Source: Corynebacterium poyangense (lineage in GTDB: Bacteria > Actinomycetota > Actinomycetes > Mycobacteriales > Mycobacteriaceae). From it: 64,000 nucleotides of DNA. A model generated the notes under the pieces. It worked only from the letters and a program-made list of their open reading frames with translations. It searched no databases and was not told where the DNA came from. Position numbers and translations under genes: made by a program. The first letter of the stretch is position 1. Every line of letters starts with the position of its first letter. The stretch spans positions 2,294,001 to 2,358,000 of the forward strand of contig NZ_CP046884.1 of assembly GCF_014522205.1 (NCBI RefSeq). Reading direction: 5' to 3'. Positions 29,126 through 37,932 of the stretch are shown here, piece by piece.

Positions 29126-30508
29126 ATGTCTCGACCTTTAAGAGTCGCTGTTATTGGAGCCGGTCCAGCCGGCATTTACGCCTCTGACCTCCTTGTAAAA
29201 TCCAACGAAGAAGTCAGCGTGGATCTCTATGAACGGATGCCGGCCCCCTTTGGTCTGATCCGCTACGGAGTAGCCCCGGACCACCCCCGAATTAAGGGCA
29301 TCATTACCTCATTGCACAAGGTCTTGGATAACCCTAAGATTCGGCTTCTCGGCAATATCGACATCGGGTCCGACGTCACCATTGACGAGCTCCGTACGTT
29401 TTACGACGCCATTGTCGTGTCCACGGGTGCCACCGGAGACCGCGATCTCCGTATCCCCGGAGCTGACCTACCAGAATCCGTGGGAGCCGGTGAATTCGTC
29501 GGATTCTATGACGGCAACCCTGATTTTGAACGCAACTGGGAATTGAAAGCCGAAAAAGTTGCGGTAATTGGTGTCGGCAATGTGGCGCTTGATGTCGCTC
29601 GGATCTTGGCAAAGACGGCCGATGAGTTAAAGGTCACCGAAATTCCAGACAATGTATATGAGAACTTGTCTCTCAACCAGGCGAAAGAAGTTCATATTTT
29701 TGGACGCAGAGGCCCCGCCCAAGCGAAGTTCACCCCCAAGGAACTCAAAGAAGTCGATGAATCTCCAACCATTGAAGTAATTGTGGATCCTGAAGACATC
29801 GACTATGACCAGGCGTCGGAAGAAGCTCGTCGAGCATCAAAATCGCAAGACATGGTGTGCCAAACCCTCGAGGGCTATGCTCTTCGAGACCCCCAGGGAG
29901 CCCCTCACCAGATCTTCATGCACTTCTTTGAATCCCCCGTGGAAATCATTGGTGAGAATGGCCACGTAGTCGGGCTTAAGACCGAACGTACCGAACTAAA
30001 TGGAGACGGAAGCGTTCACGGGACTGGAGAATTTACCACCTGGGATGTTCAAGCCGTGTATCGTGCGGTGGGATACCGTTCGGATCCTGTCAATGGAGTT
30101 CCCTTTGATGAGGGTGAGGCTGTTATTCCGAATGATGGTGGACACGTCCTAGACCCCGAAACCGGAGAACCAATTACTGCGCTTTATACCACCGGATGGA
30201 TTAAGCGCGGACCGGTTGGACTTATCGGTAACACGAAGTCCGATGCTAAAGAAACCACCGATATGTTGTTCCTGGATTGGAAAGACGGGAAACTTCCAGA
30301 ACCACAGAACCCTGAGCCAGAGGCTGTGTTGTCGTTCCTGAAAGAAAAAAAAGGGCTTGCCGTCACCACGTGGGATGGTTGGTACCGCCTGGATGCTGCA
30401 GAAAGAGCAGCTGGGGAGCCGGAAGGTCGCGAACGCAAGAAAATTGTGGAGTGGGATGACATGGTTAAACATGCTGGACCGCAAAGTCACCAGGGAGATC
30501 TATCATAA
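29126..30508 (+). CDS. fprA: Ferredoxin/adrenodoxin-type NADP+ reductase (FprA-like)
   Basis: 460-aa FAD- and NADP-binding reductase. N-terminal FAD loop VAVIGAGPAGIYASDLL, then VDLYERMPAPFGLIRYGVAPDHP typical of the adrenodoxin reductase family, NADP loop VAVIGVGNVALDVARIL, the RRGPAQAKFTPKEL motif and a C-terminal GWIKRGPVGLIGNTKSDA. It passes electrons between NADPH and a ferredoxin. ATG 29126 is preferred because GAAAAGG lies about 12 bases before it; the in-frame ATG at 29114 is immediately next to that site. The 3' end overlaps the convergent PucR gene by 22 bases. Confidence 0.92.
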   Translation: MSRPLRVAVIGAGPAGIYASDLLVKSNEEVSVDLYERMPAPFGLIRYGVAPDHPRIKGIITSLHKVLDNPKIRLLGNIDIGSDVTIDELRTFYDAIVVSTGATGDRDLRIPGADLPESVGAGEFVGFYDGNPDFERNWELKAEKVAVIGVGNVALDVARILAKTADELKVTEIPDNVYENLSLNQAKEVHIFGRRGPAQAKFTPKELKEVDESPTIEVIVDPEDIDYDQASEEARRASKSQDMVCQTLEGYALRDPQGAPHQIFMHFFESPVEIIGENGHVVGLKTERTELNGDGSVHGTGEFTTWDVQAVYRAVGYRSDPVNGVPFDEGEAVIPNDGGHVLDPETGEPITALYTTGWIKRGPVGLIGNTKSDAKETTDMLFLDWKDGKLPEPQNPEPEAVLSFLKEKKGLAVTTWDGWYRLDAAERAAGEPEGRERKKIVEWDDMVKHAGPQSHQGDLS

Positions 30509-31914
30509 ATCCTCAAGGCTATCGCGTAAGGAGCCAAATCTAGGGGAGTCTCCAGTCTTCGGCCTATCAGCTTTTCCATTTTGATTCGATCACGCCGCAG
30601 AGTATTACGATGCACCCCTAACTCCATCGCCGCCTGGGATAAGGATTGGGTTTGGATCAGCTGTTTTAGGGTAGCCAAAAATCTGGGAGCCTCCTTTTCA
30701 GATAGGATTGGTTCAAGCAATCTGCGTGCTGCAGCATCCCCCATCTCGGGACAGATCCCATTGATTACCATATCCAGTCCGGGAACAACACATCGCTGAG
30801 CACCAGGTTCGATAGGAGACTCACAAAGGTTCCGATAGCTCAGCAATACTTCTGCTGCTCCGCTTATATCGGACTGGAAAAGAATACTATCTCCGGCTTC
30901 TTTTTCACAAAGATTGTCCCAGTTTATTACAGAAGTCTCAGCCGACCTATCACTGATATAAAGCAATACCAACCCATTTGCTTCAGAGCCCACTACAACA
31001 TCCTTGTATTTAAGGGATTTAATAATCCGGAAGGCAATCAGATTCCTTCTTGCGGAGCTATGGGCGCTGATCCTGACGATAGAAATAGGAATACCTGGAA
31101 GAAAACCCGCTTGTTCTAGAGCCCTATCCACTTCCTTAACGGGGGAATTCCCCGCACTTTTCAATGCTGTTGCTAGTTCTTTTCCTTTATCAAAATATTG
31201 AGAACCCATGGTTTGTAGTTTTTTTGATATAGCCATATTCACTACGGTGGCTGCTGGCCCCAAGGACACCAGGGAATGTTTGGGTACTACCAGGTTCCAT
31301 TTGGTATTCCCGTCCACGACAAGAGAAAGAGTATCAACCTCACGGATTGGAAGAACTGTATTTTTATATGAGCCAGCAACATGGTGACCAAGGTCATCAT
31401 AGATTCCCACTTCTGTGCCAGTGTCCGAAACAATGATGCGCAGTAACTCATCCAATCCCCCATTACGGGTGAGAACAGCGATACACTTTGTGGCTAACGC
31501 CCAAGCTCTCCTACTTGCCCAGTAACGCTCCTCCGAGAGCAATCTATTAATGGATTGCTGCACCTGGATGGGAGAAATTTGCGATGGAATAGAAACCACG
31601 GGAAGCCCAGCTTTATTTGCAGCCCGACATAGGTTCCGGGGAACACAGGTGTAGATCGTTCCTAAACTAAAGGCCACCGCTGAAACCTGCGCCAATTTCA
31701 GTCTTTCTACATAGGCGGCCCATATCTGCTCATTTTCAAAGCGCATGGACTGCCCTGTAGTGAGTAAGAGTGTGTTAGGTTCACTCAACCCTTCTGGGGA
31801 GATGGACTCTGTAGATACCACACTTCGCACGGATTCTTTAAGAGCAGGCTCCGTGGGATCAGTTACTAATTCCAACTGGAGCTGCTGATCAGCTATTAGG
31901 TCCTCAATATTCAT
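30487..31914 (-). CDS. PucR-type helix-turn-helix transcriptional regulator
   Basis: 475-aa regulator. The N-terminal half has PucR-like sensory segments (LLTTGQSMRFENEQIWAAYVERL; AVAFSLGTIYTCVPRNLCRAANKAGLPVVSIPSQ) and the C-terminus a PucR HTH_30 domain: LIQTQSLSQAAMELGVHRNT followed by LRRDRIKMEKLIG. It is divergent from the pxpA operon with 164 bases between the starts, so it probably controls that operon in response to its substrate. The middle part is poor in recognisable motifs. Confidence 0.85.
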   Translation of the reverse strand: MNIEDLIADQQLQLELVTDPTEPALKESVRSVVSTESISPEGLSEPNTLLLTTGQSMRFENEQIWAAYVERLKLAQVSAVAFSLGTIYTCVPRNLCRAANKAGLPVVSIPSQISPIQVQQSINRLLSEERYWASRRAWALATKCIAVLTRNGGLDELLRIIVSDTGTEVGIYDDLGHHVAGSYKNTVLPIREVDTLSLVVDGNTKWNLVVPKHSLVSLGPAATVVNMAISKKLQTMGSQYFDKGKELATALKSAGNSPVKEVDRALEQAGFLPGIPISIVRISAHSSARRNLIAFRIIKSLKYKDVVVGSEANGLVLLYISDRSAETSVINWDNLCEKEAGDSILFQSDISGAAEVLLSYRNLCESPIEPGAQRCVVPGLDMVINGICPEMGDAAARRLLEPILSEKEAPRFLATLKQLIQTQSLSQAAMELGVHRNTLRRDRIKMEKLIGRRLETPLDLAPYAIALRIYDRSPW

Positions 31915-31972
31915 ACACTGCCCATTCTTCCTTCCCCGTATGGAACTTTTAGCCTAGTTAGGTGAACACTTT

Positions 31973-31999
31973 GCACATAAATTTACCCCTAATTTGTGC
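31973..31999. promoter_or_regulatory. Candidate operator between the pucR-type gene and pxpA
   Basis: Imperfect inverted repeat GCACA(TA)AATT ... AATTTGTGC (31973-31983 with 31991-31999), 58 bases from the regulator ATG and about 80 from pxpA. Its place in a divergent regulator/operon spacer makes a regulator-binding site plausible. The assignment is an inference. Confidence 0.4.
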
Positions 32000-32078
32000 T
32001 ATTTGATCCATTCTCTTAGGGATTAAATCTTCTAAAGTTATGAGCAATCGTTAGGACTGTGTGAGTTAGGACGCACCC

Positions 32079-32792
32079 ATGACCGTAACTATTAACTCAG
32101 ATTTAGGCGAAGGAATTGGTTTACATTCCTTCGGCAATGATGAGGAATTACTTAACCTTATAGATGTCGCCAATGTTGCCTGTGGCTTTCATGCCTCGGA
32201 TCCTCAGATTATGGAACACACCGTTGCCATTGCTTTCCGTCAGAGAGTTGCCGTGGGAGCGCATCCGGGTTTCCCGGACCTAGTAGGGTTTGGACGTCGT
32301 GCCATCAGCATGACCCCGGATGAAGTGGAGAATATGGTGCGTTACCAAGTAGGCGCACTTTCCGCTTTCCTGGATAAATATGACCTACCTTTAAACCACA
32401 TCAAACCCCACGGGGCTCTCTATGGGGTAGCTAGTCAGCAACCTGAGGTCATGGCAGCCATTGCACGCGTAGCTAGAGACTATTCCGTTCCTGTTTTCGG
32501 CCTAGCCGGCACTCTCCATCAAGAAGTTGCAGAAGAGCTTGGAGTGGGGTTTGTCGGTGAACTTTATGTGGATTTAGATTATTCAGCTGCGGGTGAGCTC
32601 CTCATTAAACGGAAACCGCAACCCATTGATCCTGCGGCAGCAGCCGAACGAGTTGCCCGAGCTTTGGAGACCGGTAAGGTCACCAGCGTGGAGGGAACTG
32701 AGGTGGAGATTTCCTTTAATTCCATCTGCGTACACTCTGACCCCTACAACGCCGCTGATGTAGTCCGTGCACTCAAGAACATAATTCACTAA
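32079..32792 (+). CDS. pxpA: 5-oxoprolinase subunit A (LamB/YcsF family)
   Basis: 237-aa YcsF/LamB family protein: INSDLGEGIGLHSFGNDEEL, then VANVACGFHASDPQIM, GAHPGFPDLVGFGRR and HIKPHGALYG, all family hallmarks. In PxpABC it acts with PxpB and PxpC in ATP-dependent ring opening of 5-oxoproline (pyroglutamate). Here it leads an operon where accB and accC lie between pxpA and pxpB. Start at 32079 follows TTAGGA. Length is slightly under the usual ~250 aa. Confidence 0.9.
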   Translation: MTVTINSDLGEGIGLHSFGNDEELLNLIDVANVACGFHASDPQIMEHTVAIAFRQRVAVGAHPGFPDLVGFGRRAISMTPDEVENMVRYQVGALSAFLDKYDLPLNHIKPHGALYGVASQQPEVMAAIARVARDYSVPVFGLAGTLHQEVAEELGVGFVGELYVDLDYSAAGELLIKRKPQPIDPAAAAERVARALETGKVTSVEGTEVEISFNSICVHSDPYNAADVVRALKNIIH

Positions 32793-32813
32793 TTTCTAGA
32801 AGGGACCTTTCTT

Positions 32814-33050
32814 ATGTCCGATATTCAATCCCCTATCCCCGGTATCTTCTATCGCAAGCCCGCTCCCAACAAAGAGCCTTTCGTTTCGGAAGGGGATTAC
32901 ATCACTAAGGGACAAACCATCGGGATCGTGGAAATTATGAAGCAGTTCAATGAGATTCAATCCACCGTCGAAGGGACCCTTGTTAAGTTCAATGTGGAGG
33001 ATCAAGGAACTGTAAATCCCGGTGATATTCTCGCCATTGTGGAGGAATAA
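32814..33050 (+). CDS. Biotin carboxyl carrier protein, short
   Basis: 78-aa biotinyl domain: SPIPGIFYRKPAPNKEPFV, then the biotinylation motif VEIMKQFNEI with Lys43, and the closing GTVNPGDILAIVEE. It is only the attachment domain, without the Pro/Ala-rich N-terminus of AccB. It is preceded by AGAAGGGA and followed four bases later by the biotin carboxylase gene. It probably serves only this cluster, since corynebacterial acyl-CoA carboxylases carry biotin on the AccBC alpha subunit (known biology). Confidence 0.9.
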   Translation: MSDIQSPIPGIFYRKPAPNKEPFVSEGDYITKGQTIGIVEIMKQFNEIQSTVEGTLVKFNVEDQGTVNPGDILAIVEE

Positions 33051-33054
33051 CTCC

Positions 33055-34410
33055 ATGAAGAAAATTTTTATTGCTAACCGCGGCGAAGTAGCAGTTCGCA
33101 TTATCACCACCGCGAAAAAACTGGGAATCTCCACGGTATTAAGTGTCAGTGAGGCTGATACCTCCTCGTATGCCGCTTCCTTGGCTGATGAGACGATATC
33201 CGTCGGACCTATTCCAGCTGCTGCTTCCTATCTCAGCATTGATAATATGCTAAAGGCTATCAAGGACAGTGGAGCAGATGCTGTCCATCCGGGCTCTGGC
33301 TTTCTTTCCGAAAAATCAGATTTTGCCCGCGCGGTGCAGGAGATCGGTGCCACCTGGATTGGCCCAGACCCAGAAATTATTGAGATGATGGGGGACAAAT
33401 CTGCAGCTCGCAAGGTTGCCCAAGAGGCTGGGGTTCCGGTCATTCCCGGAATTGAAGGCACGCTGACACCGGATGACGATATCGTTGCTATTGCTGAAGA
33501 GATTGGATACCCGCTGGTAGTGAAGGCTTCCTCCGGCGGCGGTGGGCGTGGTATCCGCCTAGTAACTTCCCCGGATAACTTGATCTCTACGGTAGAGATC
33601 ACACAGGCTGAGGCTAAGGCTTCCTTTGGCGACGCACGTGTTTATCTTGAGCGTTTTATTCCTCAGGCTCGGCATGTAGAAGTGCAAATCTTGGGTGATG
33701 GCAAGGATAACTATGTTCACGTGGGCGACCGGGATTGTTCCCTACAACGCCGACATCAGAAGCTCGTAGAGGAAGCCACTGCACCAGATCTTCCCAGGTC
33801 AGTCCGGGAAGAAATCCGTAATTCTTCTGTGAAACTCGCTCGTCAATGTGGCTATTCGGGAGCAGGCACCGTAGAGTTCCTCTATGATCCAGCTAGCCAT
33901 GAGGCATTCTTTATTGAGATGAACACTCGCTTGCAGGTGGAGCACCCGATCACCGAAATGCTTACTGGTTTAGACTTAGTGGAAGAGCAAATTCGGATTG
34001 CTCGCGGAGAAGGGATTTCTTTTTCACAAGAGGAACTAAACTTCAGTGGACATGCCATTGAGGTGCGTATTAACGCTGAGGATCCGCATAACAATTTCAT
34101 GCCCTCTCCTGGAACTATTAATACTCTGACCTTTCCTTCTGGTGAGGGAATCCGGGTAGATAGCGGAGTTAAGGAGGGCTCGGTAGTTTCTCCTTTCTAT
34201 GATTCTCTTCTCTTCAAAATTATTGTTCATGCAGATTCCCGCGATCAAGCGATCAATACCATGCTTCAGGCTTTGGATAATCTCAGCATCAAGGGTGTTC
34301 TCACCACCAGCCCTATGGCACAGGCCTTGATATCTACCACTGCTTTCCGAGAAGTTACACACTATTCCACGTTCGTCGAGGAGCATCCTGAAATTTTGGA
34401 GGAACTATGA
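33055..34410 (+). CDS. accC: Biotin carboxylase subunit
   Basis: 451-aa biotin carboxylase: N-terminal MKKIFIANRGEVAVRIITTA, VHPGSGFLSEKSDFA, the ATP-grasp glycine loop VKASSGGGGRGIRLV, HVEVQILGD, DRDCSLQRRHQKLVEE and FIEMNTRLQVEHPITEM. Length (~450) is that of free-standing AccC without a carrier domain. It carboxylates biotin using ATP and bicarbonate. The start at 33055 has GGAGG at 33041-33045; the frame opens earlier at 33022 inside the carrier gene. Its stop overlaps pxpB (ATGA). No carboxyltransferase subunit is encoded nearby. Confidence 0.93.
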   Translation: MKKIFIANRGEVAVRIITTAKKLGISTVLSVSEADTSSYAASLADETISVGPIPAAASYLSIDNMLKAIKDSGADAVHPGSGFLSEKSDFARAVQEIGATWIGPDPEIIEMMGDKSAARKVAQEAGVPVIPGIEGTLTPDDDIVAIAEEIGYPLVVKASSGGGGRGIRLVTSPDNLISTVEITQAEAKASFGDARVYLERFIPQARHVEVQILGDGKDNYVHVGDRDCSLQRRHQKLVEEATAPDLPRSVREEIRNSSVKLARQCGYSGAGTVEFLYDPASHEAFFIEMNTRLQVEHPITEMLTGLDLVEEQIRIARGEGISFSQEELNFSGHAIEVRINAEDPHNNFMPSPGTINTLTFPSGEGIRVDSGVKEGSVVSPFYDSLLFKIIVHADSRDQAINTMLQALDNLSIKGVLTTSPMAQALISTTAFREVTHYSTFVEEHPEILEEL

Positions 34411-35291
34411 CCCGCTACACTTTCGGCGGAGATGAGCACCTTTTTGTCGAATTCAGCGAAGAAATGAGCCTAGAGGCAAATTTCCGCGTCACCCTTGTCT
34501 CCCGCCATATTCATGAACTCATCAACCGCAACGAATTAGAAGGTGTCTTTGAGCTCTGCCCCGCTAATGCATCCCTTTTGCTTCGTTTTAACCCCGATGT
34601 GATTGACCCGCACAAACTTGAGGACGTTGTCAGGCAGGTGGAAGAAGAAGTAACTCACTCCGGGAATACCGCAATCGAGACTCGAATCATCGAGGTCCCG
34701 GTGTGGTACAACGATCCTATCACTGCTGAGGTAGGATCTCGCTTCCGTGAAGGCTACCACCAGAATCCTGAAGGAAAAGACCTTGACTATGCGGCAAAAG
34801 TCAATAACCTGCCGTCGGCTACTGAGTTCATTCGTTGCCACCATGAATCACCCTGGCTAGTCACCATGGTTGGTTTTGTGGCCGGTTTACCTTTTATGTA
34901 CCAACTAGTGGAACGGAACCACCAATTAGAAGTCCCCAAATATCTTTCACCGCGGACTGATACCGCCAAGCTTACCGTCGGACATGGAGGATGTTTTGGA
35001 GTCATATACTCTGTTCGAGGCGCCGGCGGATACCAGATGTTTGGCATTGCTGCCGCTGATATCTTCGAACCAAAACTCCAAGGCACTGACGAAGAATCCA
35101 AAATGATTCTTTTCCGACCCGGAGACATTGTCAAGTTCCGCCCTATCGATGAGACCGAGTATCAAGCCATTAGCGCCGCTAATGAGCGTGGAGAATACCA
35201 GTACCGGATTGCTCCGGTGCGCTTTGATATGGAACGGGCCCTCAAGGAGGGGTCCTCATATAACACCGAGCTGTTGGAGGCCTTGAAGTGA
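34407..35291 (+). CDS. pxpB: 5-oxoprolinase subunit B-like (KipI/allophanate hydrolase subunit 1 family)
   Basis: 294-aa KipI/AHS1 domain protein: TRYTFGGDEHLFVEFSEEMS, then RIIEVPVWYNDP, and PWLVTMVGFVAGLPFMYQL, with PRTDTAKLTVGHGGCFGVIY. It is ~60 residues longer than typical PxpB (about 220-240), with extra sequence in the middle (EVGSRFREGYHQNPEGKDLD) and at the C-terminus. It overlaps accC and pxpC by four bases each, so it forms part of one translationally coupled operon. Confidence 0.86.
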   Translation: MTRYTFGGDEHLFVEFSEEMSLEANFRVTLVSRHIHELINRNELEGVFELCPANASLLLRFNPDVIDPHKLEDVVRQVEEEVTHSGNTAIETRIIEVPVWYNDPITAEVGSRFREGYHQNPEGKDLDYAAKVNNLPSATEFIRCHHESPWLVTMVGFVAGLPFMYQLVERNHQLEVPKYLSPRTDTAKLTVGHGGCFGVIYSVRGAGGYQMFGIAAADIFEPKLQGTDEESKMILFRPGDIVKFRPIDETEYQAISAANERGEYQYRIAPVRFDMERALKEGSSYNTELLEALK

Positions 35292-36268
35292 ATAACATTC
35301 GTGTTCTCAACCCTGGTCTCATGACTACCGTCCAGGACTTAGGGCGTTTTGGATACTACCACCTGGGAATTCCTCAGTCTGGAGCCATGGATAACTATTC
35401 CGCGCAAGCAGCTAATGCACTAGTAGGAAATGCTCCCGAAGCCGCTCTTCTGGAATGTACCTATATGGGTCCAGAAATTGAGTTCCTGCAGGAAGCTACT
35501 ATTGCAATTACCGGTGCCCCAGTGGAACCACAGATAGATGGAAAGGCTATTTCCCAATGGAACCGCATAGAGGTTTCCTCTGGCAGTAAGCTCACTTTTG
35601 GTTTTATCTCGGGGGGATCGCGCTTTTATATTGCCTTCCGAGGTGGAATTAATGTTCCTGTGGTGTTGGGTTCCCGCTCCACATACACTTTGTGCAGACT
35701 AGGAGGATTCCAGGGTCGTAAGTTAGAAAGTGGTGATGAGCTTAGTCTTTTCCCCGACAGCTCAAGCAGGGCACTACCAGTCTGTGACACCCTTGAAAAA
35801 TCCCTACGTCCGGAGTTCTCTAAAGAGCAAACCGTGCGAGTCCTCCCCGGTCTTTATGATCACAAGCTCACCTCCCTTGGGTTAACCAACCTTTTCGAAA
35901 AAACCTGGTACCTCACCCCCGTCGCCGACCGTGGTGGCCTCAGGTACGACGGGCCAGGCGTGGAGTGGAATGACACCCCTCAACCCTTTGGCGCTGGCTC
36001 CGATCCCTCCAACATTGTGGATGCCGGTTATGCCGTGGGTTCCATCCAAATCCCTGGTGGTACCAAACCCATAATCTTGCACCGAGATGCGGTATCCGGA
36101 GGTGGTTATGCTATGGTCGGCACAGTTATCAGCGCAGATATGGATGTCATTTCGCGGGCAGCTCCGGGAACTTCCACCCATTTTCAAAAGGTAGATTTGG
36201 ATGAGGCACTGGCTGCACGAAAAGAGTATCAGAGAAGTCTTGCAAAGCTGTGGGAAATCTTCAGCTAA
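35288..36268 (+). CDS. pxpC: 5-oxoprolinase subunit C-like (KipA/allophanate hydrolase subunit 2 family)
   Basis: 326-aa biotin-dependent carboxyltransferase-like/AHS2 domain: VLNPGLMTTVQDLGRFGYYH, then GIPQSGAMDNYSAQAANALV, IAFRGGINVPVVLGSRSTYT and a C-terminal GAGSDPSNIVDAGYAVGSIQ with PGGTKPIILHRDAVSGGGYA. It usually pairs with PxpB. GTG start overlaps the pxpB stop. It is the last gene of the operon, 9 bases before the elaA-like gene. Confidence 0.9.
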   Translation: MNNIRVLNPGLMTTVQDLGRFGYYHLGIPQSGAMDNYSAQAANALVGNAPEAALLECTYMGPEIEFLQEATIAITGAPVEPQIDGKAISQWNRIEVSSGSKLTFGFISGGSRFYIAFRGGINVPVVLGSRSTYTLCRLGGFQGRKLESGDELSLFPDSSSRALPVCDTLEKSLRPEFSKEQTVRVLPGLYDHKLTSLGLTNLFEKTWYLTPVADRGGLRYDGPGVEWNDTPQPFGAGSDPSNIVDAGYAVGSIQIPGGTKPIILHRDAVSGGGYAMVGTVISADMDVISRAAPGTSTHFQKVDLDEALAARKEYQRSLAKLWEIFS

Positions 36269-36277
36269 GCTCCCGGC
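36266..36277 (+). promoter_or_regulatory. Putative leaderless -10 element of the elaA-like gene
   Basis: TAAGCT (36266-36271) overlaps the pxpC stop codon and ends six bases before the ATG at 36278; there is no Shine-Dalgarno sequence. Same layout as at 5873-5887. Confidence 0.4.
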
Positions 36278-36730
36278 ATGAGGACTTTTATTGAAGCCTC
36301 TCCCCTTAGAGAGCTGTCTCCTGTTGCTGTGCACCAACTATACAAACTGCGCGTAGATGTTTTTGTCCACGAGCAGCGCTGCCCCTATCGAGAAATCGAC
36401 GACCATGATGCTTTAAACAGCACCACCCACCTTTTGGTCTGGGATAGCGAGCAGAAAGACCGTCTGCTAGGATGTGCTCGCTTTTATCCACAAAATGAGG
36501 TGGTGATGTTAGGACGGATCATTACCTCCCCAGATCAACGAGGCCAGGGCCAAGCCAGTGAGATGATCCGTCACGCGCTCGACATCATTAAGCGACGCTA
36601 CCCGGACCATCCGGTTCGACTCCACGCTCAAAGCCACCTCACCGGATTTTATGGACACGTGGGGTTTCGGGTCTGCGGAGAACCTTTTATGGAGGAAGGC
36701 ATTAGCCATACCCCCATGCAATATCCTTAG
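36278..36730 (+). CDS. ElaA-like GNAT N-acetyltransferase
   Basis: 150-aa GNAT protein of the ElaA subfamily: LYKLRVDVFVHEQRCPYREI then DDHDALNSTTHLLVW, LGRIITSPDQRGQGQASEMI with the acetyl-CoA loop RGQGQA, and FYGHVGFRVCGEPFMEEGI at the C-terminus. The substrate is unknown. It begins nine bases after pxpC but probably has its own leaderless promoter. Its stop shares bases with the purT stop (convergent). Confidence 0.85.
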   Translation: MRTFIEASPLRELSPVAVHQLYKLRVDVFVHEQRCPYREIDDHDALNSTTHLLVWDSEQKDRLLGCARFYPQNEVVMLGRIITSPDQRGQGQASEMIRHALDIIKRRYPDHPVRLHAQSHLTGFYGHVGFRVCGEPFMEEGISHTPMQYP

Positions 36731-37926
36731 CTTAAATTCACATTCACGGAGCGAGCAGCACCTGCTGAGGCAGCCCTGGCTTCTTCCGTACTTTCCCCGC
36801 TAGCCAGGGCTACCCCCATCCTTCGCCGAGGATACGCTGCTGGTTTCCCAAAGAACCTCAGGTCAACCTCGGGATAGCTCAATGCTTCAGTGATTCCGCT
36901 GTATTCAATGCGGTCTGATTCCGCTTCAGCATGAATAACCGAACATGCCCCTGGGGTAGTCAACGTAACATCTACCGGCAACCCCAAAATTGCCCGAACA
37001 TGCAGATCAAATTGGGAAAATCGCTGGGTCGCTAGGGTAACCATGCCAGTATCGTGCGGACGTGGAGACACCCCAGAGAAATACACATCATCACCAGCGA
37101 CAAATAGTTCTACCCCAAATAAACCACGCCCGCCCAGATAGTTGGTGATTCGTGCAGCCACCGAACGAGCATTTTCCAACGCCCGCTGGGACATAGCCAA
37201 TGGCTGCCAGGATTCAATTAAATCGCCACCGCGCTGTACATGACCAATGGGTTCACAAAACCAGGAGGCCGCTTTCTTCGTTTCCGGGTCTATGGACCGA
37301 ACCGTTAAGAGGGTCATCTCACAATCGAAGTTGACGAACCGCTCCACCATCACTCGGTCGCATTCTCGGTGCGCTATCTCCCAGGCCGGTTCCACCTCAT
37401 CTTCATCATGAATGATCGTATGCCCCCGACCAGCAGAACCCCGCACCGGTTTCACTACGCACGGATATCCCATCTGTCCGACAGCAACTTCAAATTCCGG
37501 AAAAGATGAGGCAAAAGCATAGCGAGAGGTAGGTAAGCCCAACTCTTCGCTGGCCGCGCGTCGGATCCCTTCTCGTTCTACGGTTAATTCCACTGCATGA
37601 GCGGTGGGCACTACTGTTGCGATACCGCTAGCTTCAATTTCTTTGAGAGCACTAATATTCGCGGCGTCGCATTCTGGAACCACATAGTCGGGGCGAACCT
37701 GGTCAACTAGCTTGACTAAGGCTTCATGGTCACGCAGGTCCACCAGATGGGATCCATGTGCTAATTGCAACGCCGGAGCATTTGCGTAGTTATCAGCTGC
37801 GTGGACCTCGACCCCGAAGCGATGAAACGAGGCAACCAGTTCTCGTCCCAGCTCACCGGCACCTAAGAGCAAGACTTTCGTCGCGGTAGGCGATAGCGGG
37901 GTTCCGAGATGATCCGGAATAAGCAC
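36727..37926 (-). CDS. purT: Formate-dependent phosphoribosylglycinamide formyltransferase
   Basis: 399-aa ATP-grasp enzyme of purine synthesis: N-terminal KVLLLGAGELGRELVASFHR, then VRPDYVVPECDAANISALKE, VVKPVRGSAGRGHTIIHDED (ATP loop), VNFDCEMTLLTVRS and FSGVSPRPHDTGMVTLATQ. It makes FGAR from GAR, formate and ATP. It follows purA on the minus strand with six bases between, so purA-purT is one purine unit. Confidence 0.94.
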   Translation of the reverse strand: MLIPDHLGTPLSPTATKVLLLGAGELGRELVASFHRFGVEVHAADNYANAPALQLAHGSHLVDLRDHEALVKLVDQVRPDYVVPECDAANISALKEIEASGIATVVPTAHAVELTVEREGIRRAASEELGLPTSRYAFASSFPEFEVAVGQMGYPCVVKPVRGSAGRGHTIIHDEDEVEPAWEIAHRECDRVMVERFVNFDCEMTLLTVRSIDPETKKAASWFCEPIGHVQRGGDLIESWQPLAMSQRALENARSVAARITNYLGGRGLFGVELFVAGDDVYFSGVSPRPHDTGMVTLATQRFSQFDLHVRAILGLPVDVTLTTPGACSVIHAEAESDRIEYSGITEALSYPEVDLRFFGKPAAYPRRRMGVALASGESTEEARAASAGAARSVNVNLS

Positions 37927-37932
37927 AGCGAG

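Noticed and set aside
20223..36268. A single genomic island between pknG and purT
   Set aside because: The stretch contains the core genes ackA, pta and fprA, and I found no integrase, flanking repeats or tRNA. Two separate accessory insertions are more likely, without proof of transfer.
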